In this document: positions 36,909-48,173 of the stretch, piece after piece
How the letters are laid out: every line of letters begins with the position of its first letter
Numbering within the stretch: position 1 is the first letter of the stretch
NCBI GenBank assembly: GCA_031835245.1
Contig: JAVKOQ010000227.1
Coordinates: 1-64,000 of the forward strand
Direction of reading: 5' to 3'
Length of the DNA: 64,000 nt
From: Balamuthia mandrillaris
Lineage: Eukaryota > Discosea > Longamoebia > Balamuthiidae
Program-made: the position numbers and the translations under genes
Notes under the pieces: generated by a model
Told to the model about the DNA's origin: nothing
The model's database searches: none
Seen by the model: only the letters and a program-made list of their open reading frames with translations

Positions 36909-39211
36909 TCAAACAGGAGCAACACGAGGAAACCAACCTGCACCCAACCCGAAATTGGCGTCTTTTCTGCCGAGGAGCACGACATTTGGAAGATTTACTA
37001 TACAACTGTTGATTTCTTCAATCCATGTTTGCTTCTCCTCAGGAGAAGCAGCATGAATGGTAATCCTACTCTTATTTTCATCTGTGCGCACCACTGAGAA
37101 GGTAATACCTGGTAAAGCAGATAGAGTGGAGAAATACGGATAGTGTTATTCTCGTAGCTGGGAGAACGCTGGGAGTCGACTACTAAACGACTTACCTTCG
37201 TCGTCGTTGCCGTCCCACACCAGCACATTTCCTATTGGAATGAACCCGCTTCGGTCAATATACTTTTTTCCCCAGTCCTTCTTCTTGAGCGATATTTTGT
37301 GATCTCCTGCGACCAGCATTATGTCGTTGAACAGAAAGAGATGGGCGTTCTTAACGCTGGTCTTGTTAACCTTGATCTTTTTGAAAACACCTTCCTGTAC
37401 GAACTTCCGGTGGGGTGAGACAAGCTTCATTGGCTGTAGAAAGGGAATAATAGGTCAGAACAGAAATCCTGTTGTAACAACTTGTTAGGAAACATATAAA
37501 GTACCTCTCCAGTTGAAGACACAAATTCGTTCTGTATCTGTATGAGTTTCACCAGATTTTCAGACTGCCGCTTCTTGTCGTTTATCTCTTTAACAACCGA
37601 TTCAAGCCGTTGTTGACAGTTGAGAAGGTTTTCATAATCGGGATGAGATGACTCCGTTGTTTTGATGATCTCCTGAAAGATAAAGTTAGCGCCGTTGAGA
37701 AACGTCATTCAGGGTCAGAACAGGGTAACAACCTTTAGCAGCAAAGGATATTTTGTGATCCGTTGAAGAGGTTTAATCAAAAAGCTCTCTAGGTCTAACA
37801 GATTGCATTCAGGGATTTGTTTCATTTCCTGTACAAGTTGAATACGTATAAAAAGATGGTTATGAAAGAAGAAGAAGAAACAGAATAATCAGACCTCTAG
37901 TTTACTTTTCAGTTCACTGTTCGATCTCTTCAATTCCATCAATCTGTTGATGGCCAAGGCTTGGTTCCCGCAGTATTGAATATACATCTTGAGGAAATCA
38001 ACCTGGGAAACAACCAAATTTTAAGTTAGCTCAACTCTTATGTATGAGTCTCTCACTTAAGCGAAAAGTAACGCACAAAGCTGCTAAGACGCTCTCCAAG
38101 ATTTTGTTGCTCAACAGGCATGCCCTCTAAGCCTTCCAGGCTAGTTAGCAGTTCCTCGTTTAAACTTCGTATCTGTGCGACATTTGAGAACACAATAGCA
38201 ATGTCCTCCTGGACAATTGGAACAGGAGCATCCTCTTGTTCCAGCTTCGCCTCAGTGCTTAAAGCTTTAAAGCCTTGCATCCAAACCTGCGCAAGAGTTA
38301 GACAAAACTACAACAGGAGCGCACGAGAAGGCTACCTCCATGATTAACCTCAGATCGCTGACATAAGACCTTTCTGTCTGAATTAACTCTTTGAGGATTA
38401 AAGCCCTTTTGTCTTCTTTTGATAATGGCTGTTGTGGAGGCGCTTTCTTGACCTCGTCTTGCCGCTGATCCGGATCAACCGCGGGAAGGGCATGTTGTTG
38501 TTCAGAAGGTGTGGGTGAGGAGGTAGGAGTTGAGGGTGTAGACAAAGGGTAACTATTTTCCCCAGAGGAAGCGAGTCTTGGAGTTGTTGGATTTGAGCGT
38601 GGACGTCGAATATCTGTAACGTCTACTGATAATCTTTGGTTTTGTTTGCTCTGTGCGGTGCCTTCGCCGCTTGCCATTCCTGCTTTCTTATGCCTTCGTC
38701 GTTGTGTGGGGATAGGCGGCTTTGGGGCCGTCGGTACAGGAGGAGGCACAACGGCCATGTGTTTCTGCTCTTGTTGAGAATGTGGGGGAGAGATAGGGCT
38801 TACTTGTATGTCAGCTGTGTTGACTTGAGCCATTTTCATTTGTTCCTCCTCTTCTAATGTTAGAGGTGGAGCAGAGGGAGCGAACATTGACTCCCAATTT
38901 GAAGCATCAGGAGAAGGAGAAGGTTGTGTGTAGACAGTGGTAGAAATCGTGGGGATGCGGGATGTTAGTTTAGGCTTTGGCGTTGTGGGGAGGGGTGGTG
39001 GCGTTCGTGCAGAAGACCCGCTCCTACCACTTTTGGAAGGGGTGGTTGGGAGAGGTCTTGGTTTTCGCAAAGTAGCATTTGCAAAGAGTTCTTCCGCACT
39101 TTGTTGCGCCGTTGGAAGACCACTCCCGCCTTCCGCTGCTCTACTCTGGCTAGGACGGGAAAGGTTCTCGGTGCGTGCCCGTGTTGTACGATTAACCGGC
39201 TCCTCCTGCAT
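36909..39211 (-). CDS. Rho guanine nucleotide exchange factor (DH-PH)
   Basis: A Dbl-family exchange factor that activates Rho/Rac GTPases in actin control. ATG at 39209-39211. The N-terminal 270 residues are Pro/Ser/Thr-rich with polyproline segments (PPPLPTTPKPK, PPPVPTAPKPP), possible SH3 ligands. The DH domain begins RALILKELIQTERSYVSDLR, an excellent CR1 block, then LIMEV-WMQGF across an intron, VQEDIAIVFSNVAQIRSLNE, DFLKMYIQYCGNQALAINRL, a FLIKPLQRITKYPLLLKEI-type CR3 block (exons near 37.7-37.8 kb) and a coiled helix to KLIQIQNEF. The PH domain follows: QEGVFKKIKVNKTSV, AHLFLFNDIMLVA, FSVVRTDENKSRITIHAASP and EEKQTWIEEINSCI, with the invariant Trp. Stop at 36909; the last few residues could change if a further exon exists. 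Convergent with ABCG. Confidence 0.9.
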
Positions 39212-39494
39212 CAAACCACCAGGTTATTGGTTTGTGTACTTACTTTAAAAAAATGGGCTCTTCTTCCACCACTCAAATGGGCACCCTCTCGATTTTCAGT
39301 TGTTTGGCGAAGCGACAAAATACTGTGTGTATTTAGATAGTGACCCTTATATGCAGAGCACTCTTATATAAGGTCAGTGCTTGAGGAGCGTTATGCACAG
39401 TCCTTCACAGGAAAAGGGCACGCTTTGCTTTACCTTTCAATTCGGTTGTTGGTATAGCGCTAGTTCACAGTCAGTGGAAGAGAAATGTATTCAA

Positions 39495-40814
39495 TCAACT
39501 TTGCTCCTTCACTTTCTCCGCAGCGGCAGATTCTCGCTTGCTTTGTGTTCTTAGCCGTTTTTGCATCCTTCCTTGCGTCCCTTCTTTTGCCTTTTCTTTG
39601 GTGTGCAGGCTCTCATCCTCTTGCTCATCTTCTCCTTCCTCCTCTTCCTCTTTGAAAAGGCATTGGAGGGCAGGGATGAGCTTTGGTAAGATATGCAGTT
39701 GACTCAGCTTGGCAGAGAGAAGATCAAAAGCTATTCCTGTTATGTCCTTTAGTCCTTCATTGATAACTGGGATCTTCGGGTAGCGCTGGCTAAAGTGGGT
39801 CAGCATCACAAACTTGGCGTTCATCCTTTTATTCCACGGAGAGAGAGCGCGCGCAAGGGTGAGAGTCTGGCAGAGAGAAGAGGGAGAAATCTTAGCACCT
39901 TGAGGCGGTGTAAAGCGCTTCTCCGGTGGTACTGTGATTCTTCTCGACGGCTTCAGATGCCAGCTCGTCCTCAAAGGTGGCTTCATGAATGAGCAACGTA
40001 GCATCCTTTCCCGTTGCAGCTAATACCTCACTGGGTCTTGTATCTCCAGAATAGCTGTTGAAATACAAGCGGTGATGTATTAATGAACAGCAAGCAGAAG
40101 TACAGGTAAAAGAGGTAAAGGAATCCCTACACAATCTTCCAGTTCAGCTTGCTGTGCTGTATTATAAAGGCATAAGCGTCAGGGCAGTGGATAACTGGTA
40201 CCGCCGAAAACTCCGAGAAACCCATTTCGCGATTGAAGTACTCTCTGCAGCAATAGCCAACGAAAAAGTGAGATGTTGAAAGTTTGCAATGCAGAGATGA
40301 ACAAGGATAGAGACCTCCAGCGCTCAAAATCAGTAGAGTAAGTAGTTAATTGCCGACAACTGATGAACCGATATCGGATGTCCTCAATTCCCTTATATTC
40401 CGTCAGCCAATGATGTAGCGCAGTTGGCCCCACCACCAACAAATCCTCACTCTCTATGCTCATAGCTTTAGCTGCAGCTGCTTGTTGTAGCTCTTGTCTG
40501 CGAAGTAAAATGCGTATAAGTCCTAAATGGTGGTCCGCGTGCATGTGTGAGATTAAAACACAGCGAAGGCGTAGGAGCATCTGAAAAGGTGTGATTAGCG
40601 GGAATCAAATAAGAACGTATTTGTTGGTTGCGAGTTTCAATGTGTGATAAACAAACCTCATCAATTCTCTCGTAGCCATACTTTCTGGTCATTTGGCCCA
40701 GAGTGCCTTCCCCACTATCGAAGAATATACCGCCCACACCTGCCACATCCACAAACGCTGAGCTTACTGCAGAGCAGCAATAATTCGGTAATGAGGATTG
40801 GAGAGAGGGAGAGA

Positions 40815-40850
<36 letters not shown>

Positions 40851-42810
40851 CCAGCACCATTCCTATATTTCGAGGGTAGGGCAGCTCCAGTTCCAAAAAA
40901 TACTAATTCTGTGTCCATGGATGAAGTTTCATCGTTTACAACGTCCATCGGTTCCGCTTTTGTTGCAGTGGCTGCCCATTCCAAAAACTGGGTCCTGCAT
41001 TCCTGAAACTCTGTGTTCTGGGAGACCTCACCATAGATTTCTTGAAGGTTTAAGGGAGGCACTATCTCAGAGATGTCAAGCCCTGTCCATTACACAAAGG
41101 TCGCACAGTCATCCATAAGACAGCGCCATCACCATTATGAAGCTTTACGCACCCACTTTCTCTGGCGGAGCTAAAAGAAATTTCATCATAAGCTCTCCTA
41201 CTGTTGTTCGTAGCGGCAGACCCTCTTATGTAATGGACGTAATCAGCTCATCAGTACACATCAAGCATGTACCACGTTGCAAAAAGAAGTGTGGAAATAA
41301 CCTGGAACAGGGAGCGGGTCGTTGGTTGAAAACGGAGGCGAAAAGATAGAACTATGTAGCGTGTTGAGCTTGCAAATATTGACGGCTGAGGAACGGAATA
41401 CTACCCGCTTGCTACAGTGCTTTTCATTCATAAGTATGTGCTGGGGATAGAATTGGTAGTGATTACATACAGTTAGCTAGGGTTAGAGGCGAGCAAAAGA
41501 AAGCGAGGTAAATCATGAAGAACCTGAGTGTTTTGTCCAAACGAATGCATCCAGGATAGATAGTGTTTATCCTCTTCAATGATATCAGCAGGCGTGATAT
41601 GAACAATGCAACCCACTTGTCGCCCAGCTGAGGCTGCGACATAGTCTTGCCATGCGCGATGGCCAGTCAAGACCGGAACGTAAGCCTTGGATGGGCAATG
41701 TACTATTATGAACACCTGTTTTACACGGATGGTTACTTAAAGGATATTTTTTTAGCAATAACAGATACAAAACCAACCGTCCCAGGGCGCGGTGGACTAA
41801 TACAGTCAGAAGGCTGGACCTGGGTACCAGCAGGGGTTGTAATAGTTTCCCCTTTAGTCAAACGACCTTTGAGAATGGATATGATGATAGAAACAGAAAA
41901 AGGAAATGTAAAGAAGCGGTGGGGTTAGTTTGCTGAATCGGAATAGTTAAATGACGATAGCCTTACCGTAAAGAGGGCCAGGAGGGACACCCAGTTGCTT
42001 AGCTCTCTGAGCGTCAAACTTTCCGGGCAAGTCAGGCGAGCGGCAGATGTAGCACAACACAGCAGAAGAAGGGCCGGGAGGGGCCTCGACAATCGAAGGG
42101 CGGGGTCTAATCTCTGCCTTGCTCATCTCCGAATCGAGAAACATCTTTTCATCTTGGATGTGAGTTTCTTCTGAGCTATGTTCGGTGACAGAACTAGCAG
42201 GCATTCCTGCTGCTATTTCTGTTGGTTTGACACGTTTGGCCGTCCAAGGCGTCGCAAGCACCATTTTAGAGCTACGTGATGTCCCAAATGGCTGGCAATC
42301 AATGACGGTGGTTCGTCTCACTTTCGTAGAGTTATCCTCAGCTGGCACTGTGCTTTTGCCGGGGGCAGCGTTATTACTATCACTGCTGCTGCCGGCATCA
42401 GGTATCGCAGATTTTGTACGTCCGTTGCTTCCTCGTTTCCGTGCTATGGTAGCTGAGATTGTCGTAGTCGCAATGGAGGCATAAGAATTGGAAGCGCTTC
42501 CTGTCTCTTCCACTTGTTTGTGACTTGTACGAGGGTAGTCTTCGGCAACGTTCATAGGCTCAGTGAGAGAACGGCAAGTCTTAAGAGGAGGTTCGCCTTC
42601 CAGCAACAGTTCAACAGGTATTACTGTCAGGCTTCCATCGTCAAATACAGGCAGTGGTAACGCAACGGCGGAACTTGTTCCTTCTTCTACAACCTCCTTT
42701 CCCTTTTCCTTTTCCTCTTCTTCGCTCGTTTCACCTTCTGTGAATTCAGTGACTTGTAAATTTAGTCTTCTCCTGTAATATCGTGTTACTTGTGGAGCAA
42801 AAGAGAAGGC

Positions 42811-42858
<48 letters not shown>

Positions 42859-43378
42859 GACGAAAGAGAACGACGAAAGACAGTAGAAGAGTACCTGTTG
42901 ATGAAGTAGCGAAGAGCAGCAACAAAGTTCCGAGTATAACGAGGACCATAGAGAGAAATGCAGGTGTCAGCCCCAGGGTTGGAGTCGGCAAGTGTCAAAA
43001 GTGCGCCTTAAGAGGGACAAAACAGGGTAAGCATCGATGGCGATTTTGCTCCAACGGCCGCTTTGAGGCATTGTTATTGAAGAAAAAAAAAAGTAGTCTT
43101 ACCAGGAATGCCTCCAGTGAAGTCCCAGCTCAGCTTCGTCAGAAATATGTGGGAGATCTTCTTCAAACGAACCTGAGAAGAGGGGGTGTCCCGCACTTTG
43201 TGAGTGCTACATTTGTCTGTTGAAATAAAGGCTGATGACCACCAACCTTGTGTTCAATACAAAAGCGCTGCGTGCCCTCTCCACAGTTGAACAGGTAGCG
43301 CCGCTGGTCGAAGAATATGAGCAGGGAAGGCGTGGTGTCCCCAGTGCATGTGCCCAGTATCTGCGCATAGATTTTCAT
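39495..43378 (-). CDS. ELAC2: tRNase Z long form (ELAC2)
   Basis: tRNase Z cleaves the 3' trailer from pre-tRNA. The long form is a tandem of two metallo-beta-lactamase folds. The ATG at 43376-43378 gives MKIYAQILGTCTGDTTPSLL and RRYLFNCGEGTQRFCIEHKV, the inactive N-half; then KKISHIFLTKLSWDFTGGIPG and GADTCISLYGPRYTRNFVAAL. A long Ser/Thr/Glu-rich linker (about 42.6-42.1 kb) precedes VLCYICRSPDLPGKFDAQRA. The C-half has FFGTGAALPSKYRN, GIFFDSGEGTLGQM, the catalytic SHMHADHHLGLIRILL near 40.54 kb, DATLLIHEATFEDELASEAV with EKNHSTTGEA, and FVMLTHFSQRYPKIP. The tail is acidic then basic. Two introns hold GA runs. There is no obvious presequence, so a nuclear form is likelier than mitochondrial; that is inference. 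Head-to-head with the ENTR1-like gene. Confidence 0.95.
40801..40848 (-). repeat. (GA)n microsatellite in ELAC2 intron
   Basis: GAGAGAGG then pure GA on plus; CT in the sense strand of ELAC2. Confidence 0.95.
42819..42854 (-). repeat. (GA)n microsatellite in ELAC2 intron
   Basis: Pure GA run on plus inside an ELAC2 intron; CT in the sense strand. Confidence 0.95.
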
Positions 43379-43636
43379 GTCCGCTCTTGTCTTTTTTGCA
43401 AGTAAGTATCAAAACGCAAAAAAATGCGGCAGGCGAGAGGAAAGAGAGTTACTCTCTCTCTCTCTCTCTCTCCTTTCTTTCTTTCTTTTTTCTTCTTCTT
43501 GTTTGGTGAAAGCATGACTGGAATCCAAAGTATGTTTGGAACGAATCGAATGCAAAGCTTGTTAGGCATGTAAGGAATTTCGACCCCCCCAAATAGCTCA
43601 AAATAAGAAAGAAAAAGAGTAGCAGCTGCTCATTTG
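43379..43636. promoter_or_regulatory. Divergent promoter region, ELAC2 / ENTR1-like
   Basis: 258 bp between two ATGs. It contains a CT run (43452-43472) followed by CTTT repeats, and a C run near 43582. No TATA box recognised. Confidence 0.5.
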
Positions 43637-45127
43637 ATGGAGGAGAGAACGAGTGACCCGCCCGTTGCGAGCAACCAGACGCAACCTGCGAAGAAAACGC
43701 GGAAAGAGCCGAACCCTTTCTCCTTCTTTAATTTCGTGACCACCAAACAAGAGCCCCCTCTTACTGCTGCACCTGCTGCCGCCGCCGCCACCGCAACCAC
43801 AAAGAAGAAGGTTCTGCCTTCCTCCAAAAAGAAGGCCACCGCCAGAACTACCAGTAGTGCGGCGTCACAGCAGCATGCGGCTGAATCTCTCTTTGATCTT
43901 GGAGAGGAACCGCTAAAGGAGGATGTACTACCATTGCCTATACCCTCCAAGAAAGTACTGCCACGAAAGAGCGTGGAAGACCTGCCTTTGTTTGAAGAGG
44001 AGGAGGTGATTAGTGTCGAAGAGGAGGACGAAGTTGCTGTTGGTGACGATAAAGCTGTGAAGCAACCTGGCCCTACCGACAACCCTTTCTCCTTCAAGGC
44101 CTTCACCCAAAAACGAACGTCGCAGCAGAGAAAGAAACCCCACACAAGCGGCACTCTTGGCCTTAGTCCCGAGCTGCTTACTTCTCTGCCGTCTTTGGAT
44201 GATGGCGTAGAAGAGGAGGGCGACGGTGAAGAGGAGTATGAAGAGAAGAACGTCTTTCAGGTGAACGACGATCAGGACGGCCTGGAGGAGAAGACTATAT
44301 CGGAAGACGAACAGGAGGAGGAAGGCAAGATAGATGTAAACAAGAAAGTAAAGGAGGTTAATCCTTTCTCTTTCAAAGTCTTCACACATAAACGGCAGAA
44401 ACAACAGAAGCCAGAAAAGGAAGAAGTCGGTAAAAAGGTAGTACCTGCACCAGCAACAGCAACAGCAACGGCAGTTGTGGTGGACGTTCCGGAGCTAGAC
44501 GAGCTGAGCACAATCGCTGCAAAAGGAACAGCAAGGACAGTGGGTACTTCCAACAGCAACGGTACAGAGGGGATGGAGGCCAACAGCAGAGCCAATAGTG
44601 TTGCAGAGAAGAAAGCAAGGGATCTGCAGCGGAGGCTGGACGTTATGGAAAAGCGGCTACGGCTGGAGGAGGAGAAGAATAAAGTCACGGAAAAGCGGGC
44701 CTTGAGAGCGGAAAAGGCGTTGGCAGCCCTTCGCGTGAAGGAAAAGGAAGAAACCAAACAATTGCACGATATAGTCAAACAGGTGGAAGCCAACCTGATA
44801 ACGGCCACCGCTAGAGCGGAGAAGGCAGAGGCTCGCATCGTTCAGTTGGAGAAGGAAAACGAGGAGTTATTGGCAGCTGCCAACAGCAGCAATGCCGCCA
44901 GCAGAAGAACTGGCTCGGTGGTGGGTGAAGGAGAGCTATGGGAGGACGAACTGAAACAATACGTTCACCGCACAGCAAAAGAAGCGACAGACGAATTGTT
45001 TAAGGCCGCCAGCGAGGCGGAAGATGGCATCAAAAAGCTAATGGGAGGGGCCAATGCTCTGCGGTCAATCGCTCAACTGCTCCAAAACTTGGAGCGGTTT
45101 AGCATTGTTACAACAGAAGAAAAGTGA
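43637..45127 (+). CDS. ENTR1/SDCCAG3-like endosomal coiled-coil protein
   Basis: Animal ENTR1 (SDCCAG3) binds retromer and the phosphatase PTPN13 on recycling endosomes and acts in ciliogenesis and cytokinesis. The ORF is intronless, 496 aa from the ATG at 43637. Three copies of an NPFSF motif are spaced about 120 residues apart: EPNPFSFFNFVTTKQ, DNPFSFKAFTQKR and VNPFSFKVFTHKR; animal ENTR1 has a single ANPFSFREFLKTK. The C-terminal third is a coiled coil (about residues 315-420) with HDIVKQVEANLITATARAEK (animal: ESVVQQVEQNLELMTKRAVK), ending in a helix KKLMGGANALRSIAQLLQNL close to animal IKQLVSGAETLNLVAEIL. Between are acidic, Ala/Lys-rich linkers. The coiled-coil plus tail match, not only NPF, supports the family. 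The 42-bp gap to the convergent SAP gene is very small. Confidence 0.8.
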   Translation: MEERTSDPPVASNQTQPAKKTRKEPNPFSFFNFVTTKQEPPLTAAPAAAAATATTKKKVLPSSKKKATARTTSSAASQQHAAESLFDLGEEPLKEDVLPLPIPSKKVLPRKSVEDLPLFEEEEVISVEEEDEVAVGDDKAVKQPGPTDNPFSFKAFTQKRTSQQRKKPHTSGTLGLSPELLTSLPSLDDGVEEEGDGEEEYEEKNVFQVNDDQDGLEEKTISEDEQEEEGKIDVNKKVKEVNPFSFKVFTHKRQKQQKPEKEEVGKKVVPAPATATATAVVVDVPELDELSTIAAKGTARTVGTSNSNGTEGMEANSRANSVAEKKARDLQRRLDVMEKRLRLEEEKNKVTEKRALRAEKALAALRVKEKEETKQLHDIVKQVEANLITATARAEKAEARIVQLEKENEELLAAANSSNAASRRTGSVVGEGELWEDELKQYVHRTAKEATDELFKAASEAEDGIKKLMGGANALRSIAQLLQNLERFSIVTTEEK

Positions 45128-45169
45128 AGTGAATTGGAATGGAGGTATGTTATCGTTCAGAACAAAGCG

Positions 45170-46855
45170 CTAACTAGGTGGAGCCACCGCCTCTTGAGAA
45201 CAACATGTATTCTGACCAGCATTGTCGGAGTGGAGGTGGACAGCAAGACCGGCCGACGGAGCGATCTCCTCCATACAACCAGAAGCGGAAGAGCAGGAGG
45301 GGGAAGGAGGAGGGTTCTCCACTTCTTCAACCGAACGACTTCCGCCTTTCCTCAAGAAAGTTGTGGCATCTCGTATCGCCGAATGCGGTGATCCATCTTG
45401 TTTTCTTTTTCGTTTTTGGTTGTGAGAACATGGCCGCTTGGTGTATCTTTTCCTCTTCTTATTGATGATGTTGCTGCTGTGATTATCTGACGAGAGTTGC
45501 TGTGTTGAGGATGCACTGCTGATTGTTACTGTTTCTACGGGGGTAGAAGCTGCTGCAGTAATGGAAATTGTAACAGGAGAGGCAGAGGCAAAAGTGGCAG
45601 TGTTGATAGCAGAGGCAGGGGCGAGAGCAGCCGCAAGAGCGGTGTCGTTACCACTACCAAGAGGAGATGCTTCATTGCCATGGCAAGGAAAGGAGCGGAA
45701 ATCTTCCTTTTGATTCCTATTTGCTTCTGGAGATGCTGATGATGAGGGTGATGACAGTGGCGGTGGCGTTGTTGTTTGAAATGTAGAGTCTGGGGATGGC
45801 AGCAAAGGGTCAGGAGGAGAGAGATAAAGGTCGATTGGCTTTTGACGATAACTTGTGCCAATTCTAGCAGTCATAGGCGGGCACCTTGCAACAAGTTTTC
45901 TTTTGGGCATTGCTACTGCACTCGTAACACAAGACGCTTCGCTCTTTACGTCGGCCAACTCTTCGGCCTTGGTCTTGTCGCTGCTTTCTTCGCTGCGTTC
46001 TTTTGTCTCTTCATTCCTGTGCTCCTCCTTCTGTTCTTCCATTTCCTTTTCCTTTATCTCTACCTTTTCTTCATCACCACCTTTCGCGTCTTCTTCATTC
46101 TTTGTCCGTAGTTCCGCGTCCACTTCTTCATCCTCATTGGTCTTCACCTCTATACGTTTATCTTCCCATTCCTTGTCCTCCTCTTGCTGCTCTTCCTGTT
46201 CTTCCTCATCCTCTTTTTGCTCATTCTGCAGCGAGCGAGCCTCCTTCTTAATGCAAGACTTAAGTTGAGGTCGAGTTACGGTCTTCTGGCCTTCATGATG
46301 GTCAGGGCCGTAGCGTCCTTCCATTGAATGAAAGAAGGCGGTAAAGTCGAGGTTACCATGGTACTCATCCCTTTGAGTTCTTGCTTGCCTTTTCCGCTCA
46401 CTGCGCTCCTGGTCAAGAACCTGGGCAAGCCGTTCTACCAGCTGCTGTCTCCTTCCTGCGAGGCCCAACCCTCTTCTCTTAAGCTCTTCGCGCAACCCTG
46501 CCACCGTCAGTTCTTCTGGCTGCCAATTTTCAACAACGGTTTCGTCAGGGATACCATCCAAGGAAAGGTGATAGGCCGGTGGGGCGTTGATCTCCAGGTA
46601 GTGAACCTGCTCCAGCTCCTCCTTGCTTCTAAAACGTGCTCTGCGTTGCGCTTTCATCTGGTTTGTCTCCTCCAACCACCGTTGCAGCAGCTCTTCCCTG
46701 TTTTTGCGGCGAGAGTGGAAGCTTCTCTGCTGTTCGTTCTTGTGGGTGCTGGTGGCACATCTCCTGAAGGCACCGCGCGTGGCAGGCCCCGACCACGTCT
46801 CTGCGGCAAAGGTCGTCGCCGTTTGCCGACGTGCCCTTTGCGATCTTCTGCTCAT
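45170..46855 (-). CDS. SAP-domain protein with acidic middle, unrecognised family
   Basis: Single-exon, 561 aa, ATG at 46853-46855. Residues 1-110 are basic and Arg-rich (RRSQRARRQ, HSRRKNREELLQRWLEETNQ), which could be a targeting presequence or nuclear. A SAP domain follows at about 117-147: ELTVAGLREELKRRGLGLAG with RRQQLVERLAQVL, the full helix-turn-helix with the invariant Gly. Then comes a long Glu/Lys tract (about 200-300), a Ser/Thr/Ala low-complexity part and a bipartite basic patch NKKRKRYTKRPCSHNQKRKR that looks like an NLS. The end is Cys/Ser-rich. I recognise no orthologue. It is the third SAP protein in 22 kb, but its sequence outside the motif does not resemble the other two. 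Confidence 0.75.
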   Translation of the reverse strand: MSRRSQRARRQTATTFAAETWSGPATRGAFRRCATSTHKNEQQRSFHSRRKNREELLQRWLEETNQMKAQRRARFRSKEELEQVHYLEINAPPAYHLSLDGIPDETVVENWQPEELTVAGLREELKRRGLGLAGRRQQLVERLAQVLDQERSERKRQARTQRDEYHGNLDFTAFFHSMEGRYGPDHHEGQKTVTRPQLKSCIKKEARSLQNEQKEDEEEQEEQQEEDKEWEDKRIEVKTNEDEEVDAELRTKNEEDAKGGDEEKVEIKEKEMEEQKEEHRNEETKERSEESSDKTKAEELADVKSEASCVTSAVAMPKRKLVARCPPMTARIGTSYRQKPIDLYLSPPDPLLPSPDSTFQTTTPPPLSSPSSSASPEANRNQKEDFRSFPCHGNEASPLGSGNDTALAAALAPASAINTATFASASPVTISITAAASTPVETVTISSASSTQQLSSDNHSSNIINKKRKRYTKRPCSHNQKRKRKQDGSPHSAIRDATTFLRKGGSRSVEEVENPPPSPSCSSASGCMEEIAPSAGLAVHLHSDNAGQNTCCSQEAVAPPS

Positions 46856-46950
46856 TTGCTCTCTCGTTTCTCTCCGCTCTCTCTTGTGTTCTCCTTCATA
46901 AAACTTGTAAAACAGTTTTTGTCACAAAAATAAAAAAAGGCGGGAAACCC

Positions 46951-48173
46951 CTAAATTGCAGTTGTTGCTGTCGTGGAAGCGGCTTTCAGCAGCAGGAAAG
47001 AGAAAAGAAGGGCAAGGCACCACAGCCCCCCAAACTGAGAGGCGAACTGGGCGGTCCGTTCGGTGAGGAAGGGCTCCCTCCCGTTCGTGTTTTTGAAGGC
47101 GGCGATGAGGGAGAGAGCGGTGGGGAGAGATGCCAGCGGGAGGTTGAGCGCCAACAGAGTGAGCCAGCCAACCCACGACAGTGGCGCGTGGTGGCCAGCT
47201 GCTGCCGCGTCTGCGCTGCGAGACCCCCAATCGAGTATCCATGTACAGTAATACACGCTGAGACCCATCACGAAGGCGTAGCTAGAAAGAAGTAAGAAGA
47301 GATAGTAGCGATAGCAGTTGTGTAAGCCGAGCAGCTGGGCAAGGGTCGTGGTGTTGGCTCGCTTGTCGGCAAGAATGTCCCTCGTGTTGTTGACGTGAAG
47401 AATGGCAACAGCAAGCAGGCCCATCGGGATCGAGTACCAAAAGGGTATTGAGCCCCACAGGTTTGTCATGAAAGAGGCGAATGAGGTCCACAATCCCCAA
47501 CTGCCTTCCTCCCAGGAGAGCTCCTGCTGTTGGTGAAGCAACGCGCCCAAAGTAAAGTTGGTCTGCAAGAAGTAGGTCCCACAGACGGGAAGCGGCCCGA
47601 AGCAAAGAAAGATGACCAGGTCTCCCATGGCTCGCGCCTTGAGCTTCAGGGGCTGCGCTGTGTAGGACCAAGTCAGTACGGCGCCCAGGAGAAGGTACCA
47701 CACAAAGAGAGCGCCCCAGTGCAGCATCACGTAGCAGCCGATAAGAGCTGAGGCCAGGTAGCAGCCCATGCAAAACAACAACACTTGTAACGGTGATAGA
47801 CCCAAGTCAAACAAGGTGCGGTCGCTTGCCGTGTCCTTTTGGTCGTTACCTGATACAAAGTCGAAGTATGTGCTTTTGGCGTGCATCTATTAGTGCCACA
47901 TAAAAACATGGAAGAAAGGAGAGAGAGAGAGAGGCGCAACTTGGTGAGATTGCCAGCGGCATGGATAAATAGAATGCCAAATAAAGTGAGGAAGCAAGTG
48001 GCCCAGCTCCAAGAAATAGGTTCGCCATGTAGTAATGCTTGGGTAGCCCCCGTTCCAGTCGTAAGATCGTGGCGGCCGTTGTAGAGAACGGAAGCAGCCA
48101 ACAGGTTGGCAAACACCACCGGTATCAACGATATGGTGAAAGACCATGGCCTCGTAGCTATTAACCACCTCAT
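46951..48173 (-). CDS. UBIAD1: UBIAD1/MenA-type UbiA prenyltransferase
   Basis: An integral membrane enzyme that transfers a polyprenyl chain to an aromatic quinone precursor; UBIAD1 makes menaquinone-4 in animals and MenA makes menaquinone in bacteria and plastids. The ATG at 48171-48173 starts MRWLIATRPWSFTISLIPVV. Exon 1 ends GNLTN, and splicing (donor CCAA|gttg, acceptor aaaag|CACA) restores GNLTNTYFDFVSGND, the first Asp-rich motif (animal: GNLVNTYYDFSKGID). Then SDRTLFDLGLSP, AVLTWSYTAQPLKLKARAMG with DLVIFLCFGPLPV (second motif region), and later HVNNTRDILADKRANTTTLA, the second Asp-rich magnesium site. Eight or nine spans end near 46960. The fragment MHAKSTYF seen before the true acceptor is intronic. 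Substrate (DHNA, menadiol or other) cannot be told from sequence. Confidence 0.87.
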
